Assembly: GCA_021234155.1 (NCBI GenBank)
Contig: JAJEKV010000214.1
Span: 620,001-684,000, forward strand
Direction of reading: 5' to 3'
DNA from: Isoetes taiwanensis
Taxonomy: Eukaryota; Streptophyta; Lycopodiopsida; Isoetales; Isoetaceae
DNA: 64,000 nt
Positions 1-10,333 of this stretch are shown here, piece by piece; within the stretch, counting starts at the first letter, position 1, and each line of letters begins with the position of its first letter. The notes under the pieces were generated by a model, which was given only the letters and a program-made list of their open reading frames with translations, had not been told where the DNA came from and made no database searches. The position numbers and the translations under genes were made by a program.

Positions 1-30
1 ATCATTCATGAGTAACATACTCACACATGC

Positions 31-772
31 CCATGAGGCCACATTTACTACATCTACTACCAATTCTAAAGTATGTCAATTCTAAAGTATCACCCATGTG
101 AAGCTTACACACACCCATCATACCCATCACACTTACTACCAATTCCAAAGTATCACCTCCATGGAATAATTTAAGGGCTAAACTTAGCTATTTGGCGATT
201 TTTTAGCACATTTTCGAAAAAAATTGGCTAAAGTAAATGGAAAAAATTGGGAAAAAAATAATAATTTTAGCTTAACTTTTTTCGGGACTGCACCAACCCT
301 GGAGATCTTTAGCCAAACACTAGAAAGTAAGAGAGTGAAATTTTGTATTGTTTAGCTAAACCATAGAAACTTTTAGAATGAATTTTGGGCTAGTTTAGCT
401 AATATCATTCTAGTTTATAAGAAATATATGATTAGTAATTTAGTTTCTAGCATTATAAATTAATTTGAGTCATAGATTTTGCTAGTTAGCATTATTTTAA
501 AATGTTTTCACAAAGAAAATGACGAAAATAAGTGTATACAATTGAAAAAAAGTATTGTAATTTGGCGTAATAATTCCCTTTGGCCACGCCATAGAAATTT
601 TTGGGATGATGTTTAGGTTACTTTAGCTAAACGCTAGAAAGTATGAGAGGAAAAATATGTAGAGTTTAGCTAAACCACAGAAAGTTTTGAGATTAATATC
701 GAGCAAGTTTAGCTAAAGTCATTTTGGCTAATAAGAAATATACGATTAGTAATTTATACCCTGATCACCTCC
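31..772. repeat. AT-rich insertion with an internal direct repeat
   Basis: The first ~30 bases match the segment starting near 3728, and that match resumes near 775, so the intervening DNA looks like an insertion into the satellite block. It holds two diverged ~133-bp direct copies (309-442 and 624-756) sharing TTTAGCTAAACCA, TAAGAAATATA and GATTAGTAATTTA. No open reading frame or terminal structure is convincing, and the type of inserted element is unknown. Confidence 0.5.
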
Positions 773-774
773 AG

Positions 775-1500
775 AATATTCTATTTTGAGCATTTGCAAG
801 GTTTCAAAAAACTTTCTAATTTTAGACTGAGGTGCTTCTAGAGCATAGGTGGCTGCCCTATAGCATCTGGAACACTCTAGAATATTCTATTTTGAGTTTT
901 TGCAAAGTTTTAGTAAACTTTCCTGTTTTTAGACTACCGTACTTTCTATTTTTAGATTGAGATGCTTACTCTAGAGCATCTGAAACATTCTAGGACATTG
1001 TATTTGAGTTTTTACAAAGTTTAAGCAAACTTTCTATTTTTAGACTGAAACTTTCTATTTTTAGACTGGGGTGCTTACCTTTGAGCATCTGCAACATTCC
1101 AGAACATTCTATTTTGAGCATTTGCAAAGTTTCAAAAACTTTCTATTTTTGGATTGAGGTGTTTACCCATGAGCATCTGCAACATTCCAGAACATTCTAT
1201 TTTGAGCATTTGCAAAGTTTCAAAAAACTTTCTATTTTTGGATTGAGGTGTTTACCCATGAGCATCTGCAACATTCCATAACATTCTATTTTGAGCATTT
1301 GCAAAGTTTCAAAAAACTTTCTATTTTTAGACTGAAACTTTCTATTTTTAGACTAAGGTGCTTACCCATGAGCATCTGGAACATTCCAAAATATTCTATT
1401 TTGAGCATTTGGTGCTTACTCATGAGCATCTGGAACATTCTAGGACATTCCAAAAGATTCTAGAACATTCTAGAACATCTTAGAGTATCCTTGAATTAAT
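775..1500. repeat. ~88-bp satellite block A with heat-shock-element-like motifs
   Basis: Tandem units run GAGCATCTGSAACATTCC-AGAACATTCTA, then TTTTGAGCATTTGCAAAG, then CTTTCTATTTTTAGACTGAG and TGCTTACCCAT. Most units contain GAACATTCCAGAACATTC, which is four alternating GAA/TTC pentamers in the spacing of a perfect heat-shock element. The 3' end (1425-1480) degenerates into runs of TTCTAGAACATTCTAGAA. Reading frames cross the units only because stops are rare in them, and I do not consider them genes. Confidence 0.85.
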
Positions 1501-1511
1501 TAGATCCCAGC

Positions 1512-1660
1512 CTTAACTCTCTTCTCTCTCTTCTCTTTCTCTTCTCTCTCTTCTCTCTCCTCTCTGCTCCCCTCTCTTTCTCCTCCCTTCTCTCTTTCTC
1601 TCTCCTCTCTCTTTGTCTTTCTCTCTCTCTTCTCTCTTTCCCCTCTCCCTCTGTCACTCT

Positions 1661-1709
<49 letters not shown>

Positions 1710-2182
1710 CCCCCCTTTTTTCCTTCTCTCTCTCCTATCTCTCTCTCTCTATTTCTCCCCTCTCTCTCTATCTTTCTCTCTCTTTTCTATTCCTCTCTCT
1801 CTCTCTTCTCCCCCCTTTCTCTTCTCTCCTCTCTCTCCCCTCTCTTCTCTCTCTCCTTTTTCTTTTCTCTCTCCTCTCTCTCTCCCATCTGTCTCCCCCT
1901 CTGTCTTTCCCTCTTCTCTCTCTAGCTTTATTTCTCTCTCTCTCTCCCCCCTCCTTTTTTCCTTCTCTCTCTCCTATCTCTCTCCTCTCTCTCTCTATTT
2001 CTCTCCTCTCTCTCTATCTTTCTCTCTTTTTTCTATTCCTCTTTCTCTCTCTTCTCCCCCCTTTCTCTTCTCTCTCCTCTCTGTCTCCTATCTCCTCTCT
2101 ATTCCCTCTCTCCTTTCTCTCTTCTCTCTCCTCTCTCTCTCCCATCTCTCTCCCCCTCCCTCTCTCCCATATTCTCTCTGTA
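1512..2182. repeat. Polypyrimidine (CT)n tract 1
   Basis: This is ~670 bp of almost pure C and T on the plus strand, mostly TCTCTC with CCCC and TTTT interruptions and only occasional purines. Sub-blocks recur within it (about 1700-1860 and 1930-2070 share several TCTCTC/TTCCTTCTC passages), showing internal duplication. Such homopurine-homopyrimidine DNA can form triplex structures. The Ser/Leu-rich frame across it is not a gene. Confidence 0.9.
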
Positions 2183-2187
2183 GCTTT

Positions 2188-2215
2188 ATTCTAGAACATT
2201 CTAGAAGGTTCTAGG
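2188..2215. promoter_or_regulatory. Isolated heat-shock-element-like cluster
   Basis: TTCTAGAACATTCTAGAA followed by GGTTCTAGG gives five or more alternating TTC/GAA pentamers in perfect register. It sits directly after the polypyrimidine tract, with no satellite unit around it. No gene starts nearby, so a promoter role is not supported; it may be a remnant of the satellite. Confidence 0.45.
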
Positions 2216-2284
2216 ATTGTGCATGTTTTAAACCTTGCATATATTCCACCTTTAACAATGTTCAAATCATCATGTTCTTTAAGG

Positions 2285-2400
2285 AACTAATCCTTGCCCT
2301 AGTGGTTGAGATTCAGGGCTGGGGTGCCACAGCCCAGGGCTCGAATCCTTCCTAAACCAAAAAACTTTTAACATCAAGGCTCTTAATTAACCAAAGGAAT
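2285..2400 (+). mobile_element. tRNA-like SINE, family 2 (fragment)
   Basis: TGCCCTAGTGGTTGAG (from 2295) resembles a Pol III A box, and GGCTCGAATCC (2338-2348) matches the B-box consensus closely. The spacing is near that of a tRNA. The body then continues as CCTAAACCAAAAAACTTTT, similar to but distinct from the larger SINE just downstream. No full cloverleaf can be drawn, so it is a tRNA-derived element, not a tRNA gene. Confidence 0.6.
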
Positions 2401-2448
2401 TTCCATTGCCCCAGCCTTAACTAAGCATGGACTTCCTATTATTTTAAG

Positions 2449-2690
2449 AGAAGACTGGTTGGTCTAGTGGTAAGGGTGGGGGGTTTGGGGGGCAATATCC
2501 AGGGTTCAAGTCCGTGGTAAACCAAAAAAATTTTGTCCACCAAACTTGGGAGCTTTTGAGGGGCCAAGGCCCACGGACGGCCGAGATCAAGCCACGTGGC
2601 ACATCCTCCACCGTCGATGGGGCGTGGAAGACTCACTCACTCACTCACTCACTCACGGACGCTATTTCTTTATTATATATACTAGAAAAG
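2449..2690 (+). mobile_element. tRNA-derived SINE, family 1, copy 1
   Basis: A box TGGTCTAGTGGTAAGG (2460-2475) and B box GGTTCAAGTCC (2503-2513) lie ~30 bp apart. The body has GGTAAACCAAAAAAATTTTG and the GCCACGTGGC palindrome, and the tail is an (ACTC)n microsatellite followed by CTATTTCTTTATTATATA. A second copy at 5196-5425 is ~90% identical with the same tail structure, which defines the family. Immobile on its own; SINEs borrow a LINE reverse transcriptase. Confidence 0.8.
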
Positions 2691-2811
2691 GGCCCGGCCC
2701 TAAGTATGGAGTGCCCTTTTCTTTTGAACTCCTTTCCTCGGCTGGTTCGGCCTTTTCTTTGGCCTCGGCTCGAGCCGCCTCGGTTTGGGCCCACCCATGT
2801 GCCCTATCTCC
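2691..2811. other. GC-richer spacer between SINE and CT tract
   Basis: A short stretch with GGGCCCGGCCC and CTCGGCTCGAGCCGCCTCGG, unlike the AT- or CT-rich DNA around it. The phrase CCCACCCATG recurs inside the next tract near 3220. I see no gene. Confidence 0.4.
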
Positions 2812-3073
2812 TATCTCTTCCCTCTTTTCTCTCTCCTCTCTCCTCTCTCTTCCCTCATCTCCCTTTCTCTCTCTCTCTTTTCTCTTCTCTCTATCCTCTC
2901 TCCCCGTGTCTCTCTCCTCTTTCCTCTCTCTTTTTTCTGTCTCCTCTCTTCTCTCTCTGTCCTCTCTCCTCTCTTTCTCCCTCCTCTGTCTTCTCTTCTC
3001 TTTGTCTTTACCCTCTCCCTCTCTCCCTCTCTCTCCTCTTTCCCCTCTCTCTCTCCCATATCTCCTCCCCTCT

Positions 3074-3104
<31 letters not shown>

Positions 3105-3718
3105 ATTTCTTCCCTCTCTCTCTCTTTTTTCTCTCTTTTCTATTCCTCTCTCTCTCTTCTCTTTTCTCTCTTCACTTCTCTCTTCCTCCCGACCTCAGCC
3201 TCTCCTCTTCGATCTGGACCCACCCATGCCCTTCTTCTTTGTAGTATTCCCTCTCTCTCCTCCTCTTCCTCTCTCTATCCAGTGGCTCCGCCCTCGATGT
3301 GGACCCCATTAACACGTTTGACTGAGCCCCTTCCCTTTTGTAGCATCTCTTTCTCCTCTCTCTCCTCTTTCTGCTCTCCGCCCCCCTTCTCTCTCTCCCG
3401 TCTCTTCTCTCCCCCCTCTCTCTCTTCTCTCTCTCCTATGTCTTCTCTCTCCCCCCTCCATCTCTTCTCCCTCTCTCTCTTCTCTCTCTCCTCTCTCTTC
3501 CCTCTCTCCTTTCTCTCTTTTCTCTCCCCTCTCTCTCTCTCTCCTCTCTCTTCTTTCCCCTCTCTCTCTCTCTCCTCTCTCTTCTCTCTCCTCTCTCTTT
3601 TCTCTCTCTCTCTTTCCTCTCTCTTCTCTCTCCTCTCTCTCCTCTCTCTTCTTTTTCCTCCCCCATGTCTCTTCTCTCTCTCTTTTCTGTCTTCTCTCTC
3701 CTCCCTCTATTCCATTAC
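2812..3718. repeat. Polypyrimidine (CT)n tract 2
   Basis: Two CT-only stretches (2812-3180 and 3345-3710) are separated by mixed sequence at 3181-3344. Composition and sub-motifs match tract 1, so both probably descend from one tract duplicated with its satellite. Long frames on either strand are low-complexity artefacts (Ser/Leu on one strand, Arg/Glu/Gly on the other). Confidence 0.88.
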
Positions 3719-3727
3719 CAACAATAT

Positions 3728-5150
3728 GTCATTCATGAGTAGCATACTCACGCATGCCCATGAATATTGTATTTTTAGCATTTGCAAGGTTTCAAGAACT
3801 TTTCTGCTTTTTAGTGAGGTGCTTCTAGAGCATAGGTGGTTGCCCTATAGCATCTGGAATATTCTGTTTGAGCTTTCACAAAGTTTGAGAAAACTATCTA
3901 TCTTTAAACTGAAACTTTCTATTTTTAGACTGAGGTGCTTACCCTTGAGCATCTGGAACATTCAAGAACATTCTATTTTGAGCATTTGCAAAGTTCCAAA
4001 AAACTTTCTATTTTTGGACTGAGGAACTTACCCATGAGCATCTGGAACATTCCACCACATTCTATTTTGAGCATTTGCAAAGTTTTGAAAAGCTTTTTAA
4101 TGTTTACCCATGAGCACCTACAATATTCCAGAACATTCTATTTTGAGCGTTTGCAAAGTCTTAAAAACTTTCTATTTTTAGATTGAAATTTTCTATTTTT
4201 AGACTGAGGTGCTTACCCATGACCACTTGGAACATTCCACAATATTCTATTTTGAGTATTTGCAAAGCTTCAAAAAACTTTCTATTTTTAGACTGAGGTG
4301 CTTACCCATGACCATCTGGAACATTTTACAACATTCTATTTTGAGCACTTGCAAAGTTTAAAAAAACTTCTATTTCTGGACTGAAACTTTCTATTTTTAA
4401 ACTGAGGTGCTTACCCATGAGCACCTGGAACATTCCAGAACATTCTACTTTGAGCATTTGCAAAGTTTCAAAAAACTTTCTATTTTTAGACTGAAACTTT
4501 CTATTTTTAGACTGAGATGCTTACCCATGAGCATAGGTGGTTGCCCTATAGCATCTGGAACACTCTAGAACATTTTATTTTGAGTTTTTGCAAAGTTTTA
4601 GCAAACTTTTCTGTTTTTAGACTACCGTACTTTCTATTTTTAGGCTGAGATGCTTACCCTAGAGCATTTTAAACATTATAGGACATTCTATTTGAGTTTT
4701 TACAAAGTTTAAGCAAACTTTCTATTTTTACACTAAAACTTTCTATTTTTAGACTGAGGTGCTTACATTTGAGCATCTGCAACATTCCAGAACATTCTAT
4801 TTTGAGCATTTGCAAAGTTTCAAAAACTTTCTATTTTTGGATTGAGGTGTTTACCCATGAGCATCTGCAACATTCCATAACATTCTATTTTGAGCATTTG
4901 CAAAGTTTCAAAAAACTTTCTATTTTTAGACTGAAACATTCTATTTTTAGACTGAGATGCTTACCCATGAGCATCTGGAACATTCCAGAACATTCTATTT
5001 TGAACATTTGCAAAGTTTCAAAAAACCTTCTATTTTTAGACTGAAACTTTCTATTTTTAGACTGAGGTGCTTACCCATGAGCACCTGGAACATTCTAGGA
5101 CATTCCAAGAGATTCTAGAACATTCTAGAACATCCTAGAGTATCCTTGAA
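3728..5150. repeat. ~88-bp satellite block B with heat-shock-element-like motifs
   Basis: This is the same satellite as block A, with about 15 units, most carrying GAACATTCCAGAACATTC or a one-base variant. The order of unit variants (for example the AGCATAGGTGGTTGCCCTATAGC variant near 3828 and 4530) shows higher-order repetition. Both blocks end with TAGAGTATCCTTGAATTAATTA and CCCAGCCTTAACT, so they are duplicates of one locus. Confidence 0.87.
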
Positions 5151-5195
5151 TTAATTAGGCCCCAGCCTTAACTAAACATGGAGTTCCCATTCTTT

Positions 5196-5424
5196 CAAGA
5201 AAAGACTGGTTGGTCTAGTGGTAAGGGTGGGGGGTTTGGGGGGCAATGTCCAGGGTTCGAGTCCGTGGTAAACCAAAAAAATTTTGTCCACCAAACTTGG
5301 GAGCTTTTGAGGGCCCAAGGCCCACGGATGGCCGAGATCGCGCCACGTGGCGCCTCCTTTACCGTCGGATGGGCCGGATTTACTCACTCACTCACTAACT
5401 CACTAACGGACACTATTTCTTTAT

Positions 5425-5425
<1 letters not shown>
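5196..5425 (+). mobile_element. tRNA-derived SINE, family 1, copy 2
   Basis: A box TGGTCTAGTGGTAAGG (5211-5226) and B box GGTTCGAGTCC (5254-5264) are intact, and the B box here matches the canonical form better than copy 1. The tail is (ACTC)n then CTATTTCTTTATTATA, running directly into a (TA)n array. Both copies are preceded by CCCAGCCTTAACTAA and CATGGA, so the copies may have spread by segmental duplication as well as by retroposition. Confidence 0.8.

Positions 5426-5459
<34 letters not shown>
5422..5459. repeat. (TA)n microsatellite
   Basis: Short TA array joining the SINE tail to the left flank of the foldback. Its neighbour sequence TACAAG-TTTTTGTACTA also abuts the longer TA arrays at 9.3 and 16.7 kb. 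Confidence 0.9.
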
Positions 5460-5461
<2 letters not shown>

Positions 5462-5550
5462 AGTTTTTGTACTATGAGTAGTTGCATTATGAGCGGTTGT
5501 ACTATGAATGATATTAGGCAGGACCCAACAGTCACACAACAAAGCAATGT
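5460..5550. repeat. Left inverted flank of the foldback
   Basis: CAAGTTTTTGTACTATGAG through ATATTAGGCAGGACCCAACA is the reverse complement of 9229-9306 and 16612-16698. Together with the adjoining (TA)n these form the outermost inverted pair of the foldback. Its role as a true transposon terminus is not shown. Confidence 0.7.
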
Positions 5551-5754
5551 TAGGGTGGTGAGTACGTTATTTGTCCTAAACCATCATCCCTGACTTAGCT
5601 TACTAAGACCAAATAGAATTAGACAATCTCTTTACACAAATTAAGACCAAATAGTATCGAGCTACAATAATCAGTAAATGAACTACTGCACTATTCATAA
5701 GGTTCAGTTAAAGAGGCCCTTTAAACAAATTTAGTGGTGAGGACGTCATTTTTC
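5551..5754. other. Unassigned spacer
   Basis: About 200 bp between the inverted flank and the satellite arm, with no counterpart on the right side of the foldback. The phrase AAGACCAAATAG occurs twice. No gene or motif recognised. Confidence 0.5.
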
Positions 5755-7590
5755 CCTCAGATTCTCTAAGATTCCATCTAAATTGCCATAGATTCGTAGA
5801 GATTTTATGACGATTCTCTTAGATTTTCCAAGAATTTATGAAGATTCTCTTAGATTCTCTTAGATTCTCTAAGATTCCATCAAGATTCTCAAAGATTTTA
5901 GAAAGATTTCCTTAGACTCCCCTAGATTCCTTGAGATTCCCTTAGATTCCCCTAGATTCCCTTAGATTCCTTGAGATTCCCTTAGATTCCCCTAGATTTT
6001 ACTACGATTTCCCTAGTGACCCAAGATTTCTTCTAGATTAGCATAGATTCTTAAAGGTTTTATGAAGATTCATGTAGATATTCCTAGATTCCCAAAGATT
6101 CTTTTGAGATTCTCGAAGATTCTCCAAAGAGTTAACTAGATTCCAAAAGAACACCCCAGGATTCCTCTAGATTCTCCAAGATTCTATGAAGTTTCTCCTA
6201 GATTCTTCGAGATTCTTCAAGATTCCATCAAGATTGTTCTTAATTCTCAAAGATTTTAGGAAGATTCCCGTAGATTTTCAAAGAAATACTTGAGATTACT
6301 ATAGATTCTCTTGAGATTCCCTTAGACTAACCCTAGATTTTATTAAGACTCCCTTAGATTCTCCATGATTCTATCTAAATTCCCATAGATTCTTAAGGAT
6401 TTTATGACAATTTCCTTAGATTCTCCTATATTTCCATAGATTCTCTTAAGATTCTTTAAGATTCCCAAAGATTATCCCATGATTCCTCTAGGTTCCCCAA
6501 GATTCTATGAAGATTCTTCTACATTCCCTAAGATTCTATGAAGATTCTCTTAGATTCTCTAAGATTCCATTAGATTCTTAGAAATATTAGGAAGATCCCC
6601 TAGATTCCATTACATTCTCAAAGATTCTCTATTGGACCATGTAGATTCTCTTAGATTTCCCAAGATTCTATAAAGACTTCGATAGAATCCCTAAGATTCT
6701 CTTGAGATCCATGTAGATTGTCTAAGATCCTATGAAGAATCCCCTACATTTTCCAAAATTGCACCAAGATTCTTGTAGATACCCTTAGATTTCCCCTTAG
6801 ATTCCTTAAGATTCTACAAATATTCCCCTAGATTCTTAAGATTATATGGAGATTCCCCTAGATTTTATTAAGATTCCCTTAGATTCTCCAAGATTCTATC
6901 TAAATTCCCATAGATTCTTAAAGAGTTTATGACAATTTCCATAGATTCTCTTAAGACTCCCTAAGATTCCCCTAGATTCCCAAAGATTATCCCATGATTC
7001 CTCTAGGTTCTCTAAGAATCTATGAAGATTCTTTTACATTCTCTAAGATTCCATCAAGATTCTCAAAAATTTCAGAAAGATTCTTCTAGATTCCCAAAGA
7101 TTCTCTCAAGATTCGCTTAATTTCTCCTAGATTCCTAAAGATTCTCTAAAATTCTTAAAGTTCTACAAAGATTCCCTAGTTTCTTAAGATTCTACATCCC
7201 CTAGATTTTATTAAGATACCCCAAGATTCCTCTAGATTCTCCAACATATCCTATGAAGATTCTCCTAGATTCTTCTAGATTCTCCAAGATTCCATCAAGA
7301 TTACTTTAAATTCTCAAAGATTTTAGGAATATATTCCCCTAGATTCCTCTAGTTCCCATAGATTCTATGAAGATTCCCCTAGACCCCAAGATTCCTTCAA
7401 GTTTCCTCCAGATCTTATAGATTTTATCAAGATTCCCTTACATTCCCTTAACATTCTCAAAGATGCTCTCTTGAGATTCCCATAGATTCTCATGAGATTC
7501 CTCTGGATTATCTAAGATCCTATAAAGATTCTCCTAGATTCTCTCAACTTATCATTGATTGCTTAGAACTCAAAGATTCCCAAAAGATTC
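5755..7590. repeat. Left arm: ~10-bp AGATTC satellite
   Basis: Built from degenerate 10-11-bp units of the type ATTCCCTTAG / ATTCCCCTAG / ATTCCTTGAG, nearly regular around 5915-6000 and looser elsewhere. Higher-order blocks recur (parts of 6340-6480 resemble 6860-7000). The right arm of the foldback carries the complementary GAATCT-rich form, so transcripts through both arms could pair. No coding potential. Confidence 0.85.
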
Positions 7591-8525
7591 TTAGTATTCG
7601 ATCATGTTGGCCAAGCCACGAGCAAATAGTGCCAAAGCATCACTCATTGGAAGCTCTCGCCGAGCAATCCAACGGCATGGGCCCCACCTTCATCCAGACC
7701 CCCTCTTTGCCAAGCTCACGTGCCTTTGAAGGCGATTAAGCAAAAGGAAGCTTCCTAGAATGTCCACTCATAAATGCCTTGACACCTCACTACCTTTTTT
7801 TATTAATGAGGGTGCCACCTCACCTCGTTTAAAAAAAAAATTTAATATTAAAAAGTTAATGGCTAGGATTTATGCTCACCTTTTGATCTAACGGTTAAGA
7901 TCTGTTACACCAAATATTGTTGCCACTTCATTATGTTCCAATACTTTTGAGGTGTAAAGATGCGCGGGCCGTCTATCTCAGATCTGGGCGGCTCACCGCG
8001 GCGACACCTCAAAATCTTGGGGGTATGGAAATAGTTATATAATTATATATATATATAGAGATATATCTTATATATATACAATTATATAAGCACCCCCATG
8101 TTCCAAGATTTGAGGTGTCGCCGCGGTGAGCCGGCCCGTATCTAAAAATCGACGGTCCATGCGATGACACCCCTCAAAGTATTGGAACATGATGAGGTGG
8201 CAAGAATATTTGTGTAGCAGCGTATCTTAACCGCTAGATCAAAAGGTGAGCATAAATCCTAGCCATTAACTTTCTAATATTAAATTTTTTTAAAGGGGGT
8301 GAGGTGGCACCCCATTAATAAAAAAAGTAGTGAGGTGTCAAGGCATTTATGAGTGGGACATTCTAGGAAGCTTCCCTTGCTTAATCGCCTTCAAAGGCAC
8401 ATAGCTTGTAAAAAGAGGGGTTGGGATGAAGGTGGAGTCACGCTTGATTGGTCTCGCCGAGCTTTCCAATGAGTGGTGCTTTGCACTATTTTATCGTAGC
8501 TTGAGACAACATGATTGAACACTAA
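7591..8525. mobile_element. Foldback core palindrome, copy 1
   Basis: Two ~450-bp arms are near-perfect inverted repeats: CTCATTGG-AAGCT, GAAGGCGATTAAGCAAA, TGACACCTCACTACC, GATCTAACGGTTAAGATC and GGCGACACCTCAAAATC on the left all return reversed on the right. The centre (about 8036-8090) is an AT palindrome. There is no transposase inside, so it is MITE-like or foldback-like. A related half-element lies at 24.3-24.66 kb. Confidence 0.8.
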
Positions 8526-9228
8526 GAATCTTCTCGGGAATTTTGAGTTTCAATCCAAAGGAATATCATGAGAATCTTAGAGAATCTATGGGAATCTCAA
8601 GAGAGCATCTTTGAGAATGTAAGGGAATGTAAGGGAATCTTGATAAAATCTTTAAGATCCTAGAGGAAACTTGAAGGAATCTTGGGATCAAGGGGAATCT
8701 TTATAGAATCTATAGGAACTAGAGGATCTCAAGAGAATCTACAGTGAATCTCAAGCGATTCTTTGAAAATCTAGGGAATATTCCTAAAATCTTTGAGAAT
8801 TTAAAGTAATCTTGATGGAATCTTGGAGAATCTAGGGAATCTTGGGGTATTCTTTTTTTTTTAGAATCCAAGGGAATATAAAGGAATCTTTTAAAATCTT
8901 TAAGAATCTATGAGAATCTAGGAGAATCTTAATAAAATCTAAGGGAATCTATGTAGAATCTTAAGAATCTAGGGAATCTTTGTAGAACTTTAAGAATTTT
9001 AGAGAATCTTTGAGAATCTAGGAGAAACTAAGAGAATCTTAAGAGAATTTACGAGAATCTTAAGAGAATCTTAAGAGAATCTTTGAGAATCTAAGAGAAT
9101 CTTTTCTGAAAATTTTGAGAATCTAGGGGAATCTTGATGGAATCTAAGAGATTCTAAGAGAATCTTCATAGAATCTTGGGAAATCTAGGGGAATATTCAT
9201 AGAGTCTTGGAGAACCTAGAGGAATCAT
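8526..9228. repeat. Right arm: GAATCT satellite
   Basis: Degenerate units such as AGAGAATCTTAAGAGAATCT are the reverse complement of the left-arm satellite. The arm is ~0.7 kb against ~1.8 kb on the left, so the foldback is asymmetric. No coding potential. Confidence 0.85.
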
Positions 9229-9306
9229 GCTTTTGTTGTGTATTTGTTGGGTCTGCCTAATATCATTCATGGTACAACCACTCATAATGCAACTACTCAT
9301 AGTACA
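9229..9306. repeat. Right inverted flank of the foldback, copy 1
   Basis: TGTTGGGTCTGCCTAATATC to CATAGTACAAAA mirrors 5460-5550 with a few changes. It runs straight into a long (TA)n. Confidence 0.7.
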
Positions 9307-9308
9307 AA

Positions 9309-9397
<89 letters not shown>
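9307..9397. repeat. (TA)n microsatellite
   Basis: About 45 uninterrupted TA dinucleotides. Frames reading Ile-Tyr through it are artefacts. The flanks AGTACAAAAA and CAAGTCCTTGTACT are partly inverted around the array, so the whole could extrude as a cruciform. Confidence 0.95.
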
Positions 9398-9398
<1 letters not shown>

Positions 9399-10333
9399 AG
9401 TCCTTGTACTATCGACTATCGGTCCCACTTAACCATGGTTCATGAACATATGGGAACAAAATCGAAGCTTAAACATATAAAGGTCTAAAGTCGAGTGTCG
9501 AGAACTACGTTAGAAGAAGTCAAATTGAATTCAACTGAGTTGCACTATGACCTCATAGTATTCATACCACTGTCAATGCTATCTATATGCTATCTTTGAT
9601 AGTTGTTAACAGACGTAACAAACATAGTCATTCACCTATAGGTTGGTCGGCAATGGGACACAACCACATAACAGATTACCCCTTGAGTTCAAGCAAGAAA
9701 GATTTCGAAAAGGATTCTAGGTGGCTCCATTTCTAGTCTCCGCTTCGATATTCTCACCCTAAAACTAACATAATAATGGTACAAAGGTAAAGGAATAACA
9801 TTAGCGAAAAAAAGAACTTCTTATACAACATTATTCAGAAAAATCACTAGATAGCTAATCTTGGACTCTATATGCCCAGAGGCATAGCTCAATCGTGCTC
9901 GGAAGGTGCCTTCTCCAATCACATTATAAGATCTAAATTTGCTAGAATTCAAGAAGTCAAAGTTTGCATTGGAGAAGTCATGATCACCATGGTGGGCAAC
10001 ACTAATTATGAGATTTTCAACAACTATTTATTTTCCTACGAGTATGCTTTAAAAAACAGTTCCAATGCAGTAACACAAACTCTCTCAAACTACCCTTAGA
10101 TTTTTTTTCAATTTCTTAGGTTCTCTCTCAACCCTCTGTGCCTTTAACGCATCATTTTCCTTATCATTTCTAAAAAATTATGTGAAATTACGTGAATATG
10201 TTTGTTTGCCATAAGTCCTTGAGAATTCTTTGTGATTTTCAACATTTGTGATATAAGCGATTAAGATGAAGCCGACCCTCCAAAATAGCGAGAAAGATTC
10301 CCCTAGATTTCCAAAGATTAGCCCAGGGTTCCA
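9398..10333. other. Unassigned, duplicated segment
   Basis: No recognisable gene. A 75-codon plus-strand frame at 9872-10099 is nearly preserved in copy 2 (17280-17519), but preservation follows from the recent duplication and it lacks any family signature. Near 10290-10330 there is a short patch of the AGATTCCCCTAG satellite. Confidence 0.4.

Noticed and set aside
1081-1463. Repeated MSICNIPEHSILSICK-type frames in the 88-bp satellite
   Set aside because: The unit length does not keep one frame, and the frames change from unit to unit. Repetition explains the apparent similarity.
1613-3666. Long Ser/Leu-rich plus-strand and Arg/Glu/Gly-rich minus-strand frames in the CT tracts
   Set aside because: Low-complexity CT DNA rarely contains stop codons; there is no start context, domain or conservation.
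2285-5264. tRNA genes at the A/B-box motifs
   Set aside because: Only the internal Pol III boxes match; acceptor and anticodon stems cannot be formed and there is no T-run terminator, so they are SINEs.
5755-7590. CRISPR-like array in the regular AGATTC repeats
   Set aside because: Units are ~10 bp, degenerate and without spacers, and the genome is eukaryotic.
9166-9445. Frames of repeated Ile-Tyr on both strands across (TA)n arrays (also 16553-16894, 52014-52292)
   Set aside because: Pure consequence of (TA)n, which lacks stops in all frames; no real protein.
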